From the NCBI GenBank assembly GCA_017425745.1, contig JAFOXT010000090.1:1-7332 (forward strand): DNA of 7,332 nt, read 5' to 3'. Below, piece by piece: positions 7,167 to 7,332 of the stretch. Source of the DNA: Clostridia bacterium. GTDB lineage: Bacteria > Bacillota > Clostridia > Oscillospirales > Acutalibacteraceae. Each line of letters opens with the position of its first letter. Position 1 is the first letter of the stretch. The position numbers and the translations under genes are program-made. Below the pieces are notes generated by a model. It was given only the letters and a program-made list of their open reading frames with translations. It was not told the origin of the DNA and searched no databases.

Positions 7167-7195
7167 TTGACAAATTGACATCATAGTGATAAAAT
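7167..7195 (+). promoter_or_regulatory. Strong sigma-A promoter with duplicated ATTGACA
   Basis: A perfect -35 TTGACA (7167-7172), a 17-bp spacer, and -10 TAAAAT (7190-7195) with an extended TG at 7187-7188 form one of the two best promoters in the window. Transcription would start near 7202. A second TTGACA (7175-7180) repeats in the spacer at 8-bp periodicity. It is too close to this -10 (9 bp) to act as its -35, and could be a binding site or chance. This promoter starts a new transcription unit beyond the pst-pho cluster. Confidence 0.75.
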
Positions 7196-7227
7196 AATTC
7201 AAAATTATAGTTATGAAGGTAATCGAA

Positions 7228-7332
7228 ATGAACGTGTCTGTTATGAACACAAGTAAATACTTCTTTAACTACAGCGTAGTCTATTATTTTGGCTATGCTT
7301 ATTTTGCTATGAAGAAGTTGCTTGTGAGTTTA
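7228..7332 (+). CDS. Tyr/Phe-rich ORF running off the right edge (leader peptide or membrane protein N-terminus)
   Basis: A frame opens at ATG 7228, 8 nt after AAGG (7216-7219) and about 26 nt after the predicted start of the preceding promoter. It remains open for 35 codons to the window edge. Residues 11-26 read YFFNYSVVYYFGYAYF, so ten of sixteen are Tyr or Phe (six Tyr, four Phe). The visible part ends MKKLLVSL. In-frame alternative starts are ATG 7213 (no ribosome site), 7243 and 7309; the last would begin a signal-peptide-like MKKLLVSL but has no ribosome site. The aromatic run recalls Phe/Tyr leader peptides of attenuated amino acid operons, although 35 codons without a stop is long for a leader. 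It may equally be the first span of a membrane protein. No family recognised. Confidence 0.45.
   Translation, partial: MNVSVMNTSKYFFNYSVVYYFGYAYFAMKKLLVSL

Overview
The window carries an almost complete phosphate-acquisition and phosphate-sensing locus, all on the + strand. Low G+C, strong AGGAGG-type ribosome binding sites, a TTG start, and the order pstS-pstC-pstA-pstB-phoU-phoB-phoR suggest a Firmicute of the class Clostridia, in the broad Lachnospiraceae/Ruminococcaceae range. This placement is inferred from composition and gene order. No marker gene in the window fixes the genus.

Region 1 (2-3713) is the high-affinity phosphate ABC transporter. It contains the C-terminal half of the binding protein PstS, a 92-nt spacer with a 10-bp hairpin, the two permeases PstC and PstA, the ATPase PstB, and the regulator PhoU. 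Gaps from pstC to phoU are 1 to 7 nt, which indicates one transcript with close translational coupling.

Region 2 (3714-6140) is the two-component system that reads the transporter's state. A near-consensus sigma-A promoter with an extended -10 lies in the phoU-phoB gap. It is followed by a PhoB-type response regulator and an overlapping PhoR-type PAS histidine kinase. In the textbook model PhoU couples PstSCAB occupancy to PhoR, and PhoB~P activates pst. The presence of a separate promoter suggests the sensor pair is also made independently of pst induction.

Region 3 (6141-6990) is a HAD-IIA (NagD-like) phosphatase starting at TTG behind a perfect Shine-Dalgarno. It sits 40 nt after phoR with no terminator between them, so it is probably the last gene of the phoBR transcript.

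Region 4 (6991-7332) is the least understood. It contains a 34-codon ORF for a single-span, Lys-rich mini-protein. Next comes a strong promoter (TTGACA-N17-TAAAAT, extended -10) with a duplicated ATTGACA. Last is an ORF that runs off the right edge and whose first residues are extraordinarily rich in Tyr and Phe. The last ORF could be a regulatory leader peptide for an aromatic amino acid gene beyond the window, or the N-terminus of a membrane protein. It is the most interesting unexplained signal here. No tRNA, rRNA, CRISPR array, insertion sequence or att site was seen.
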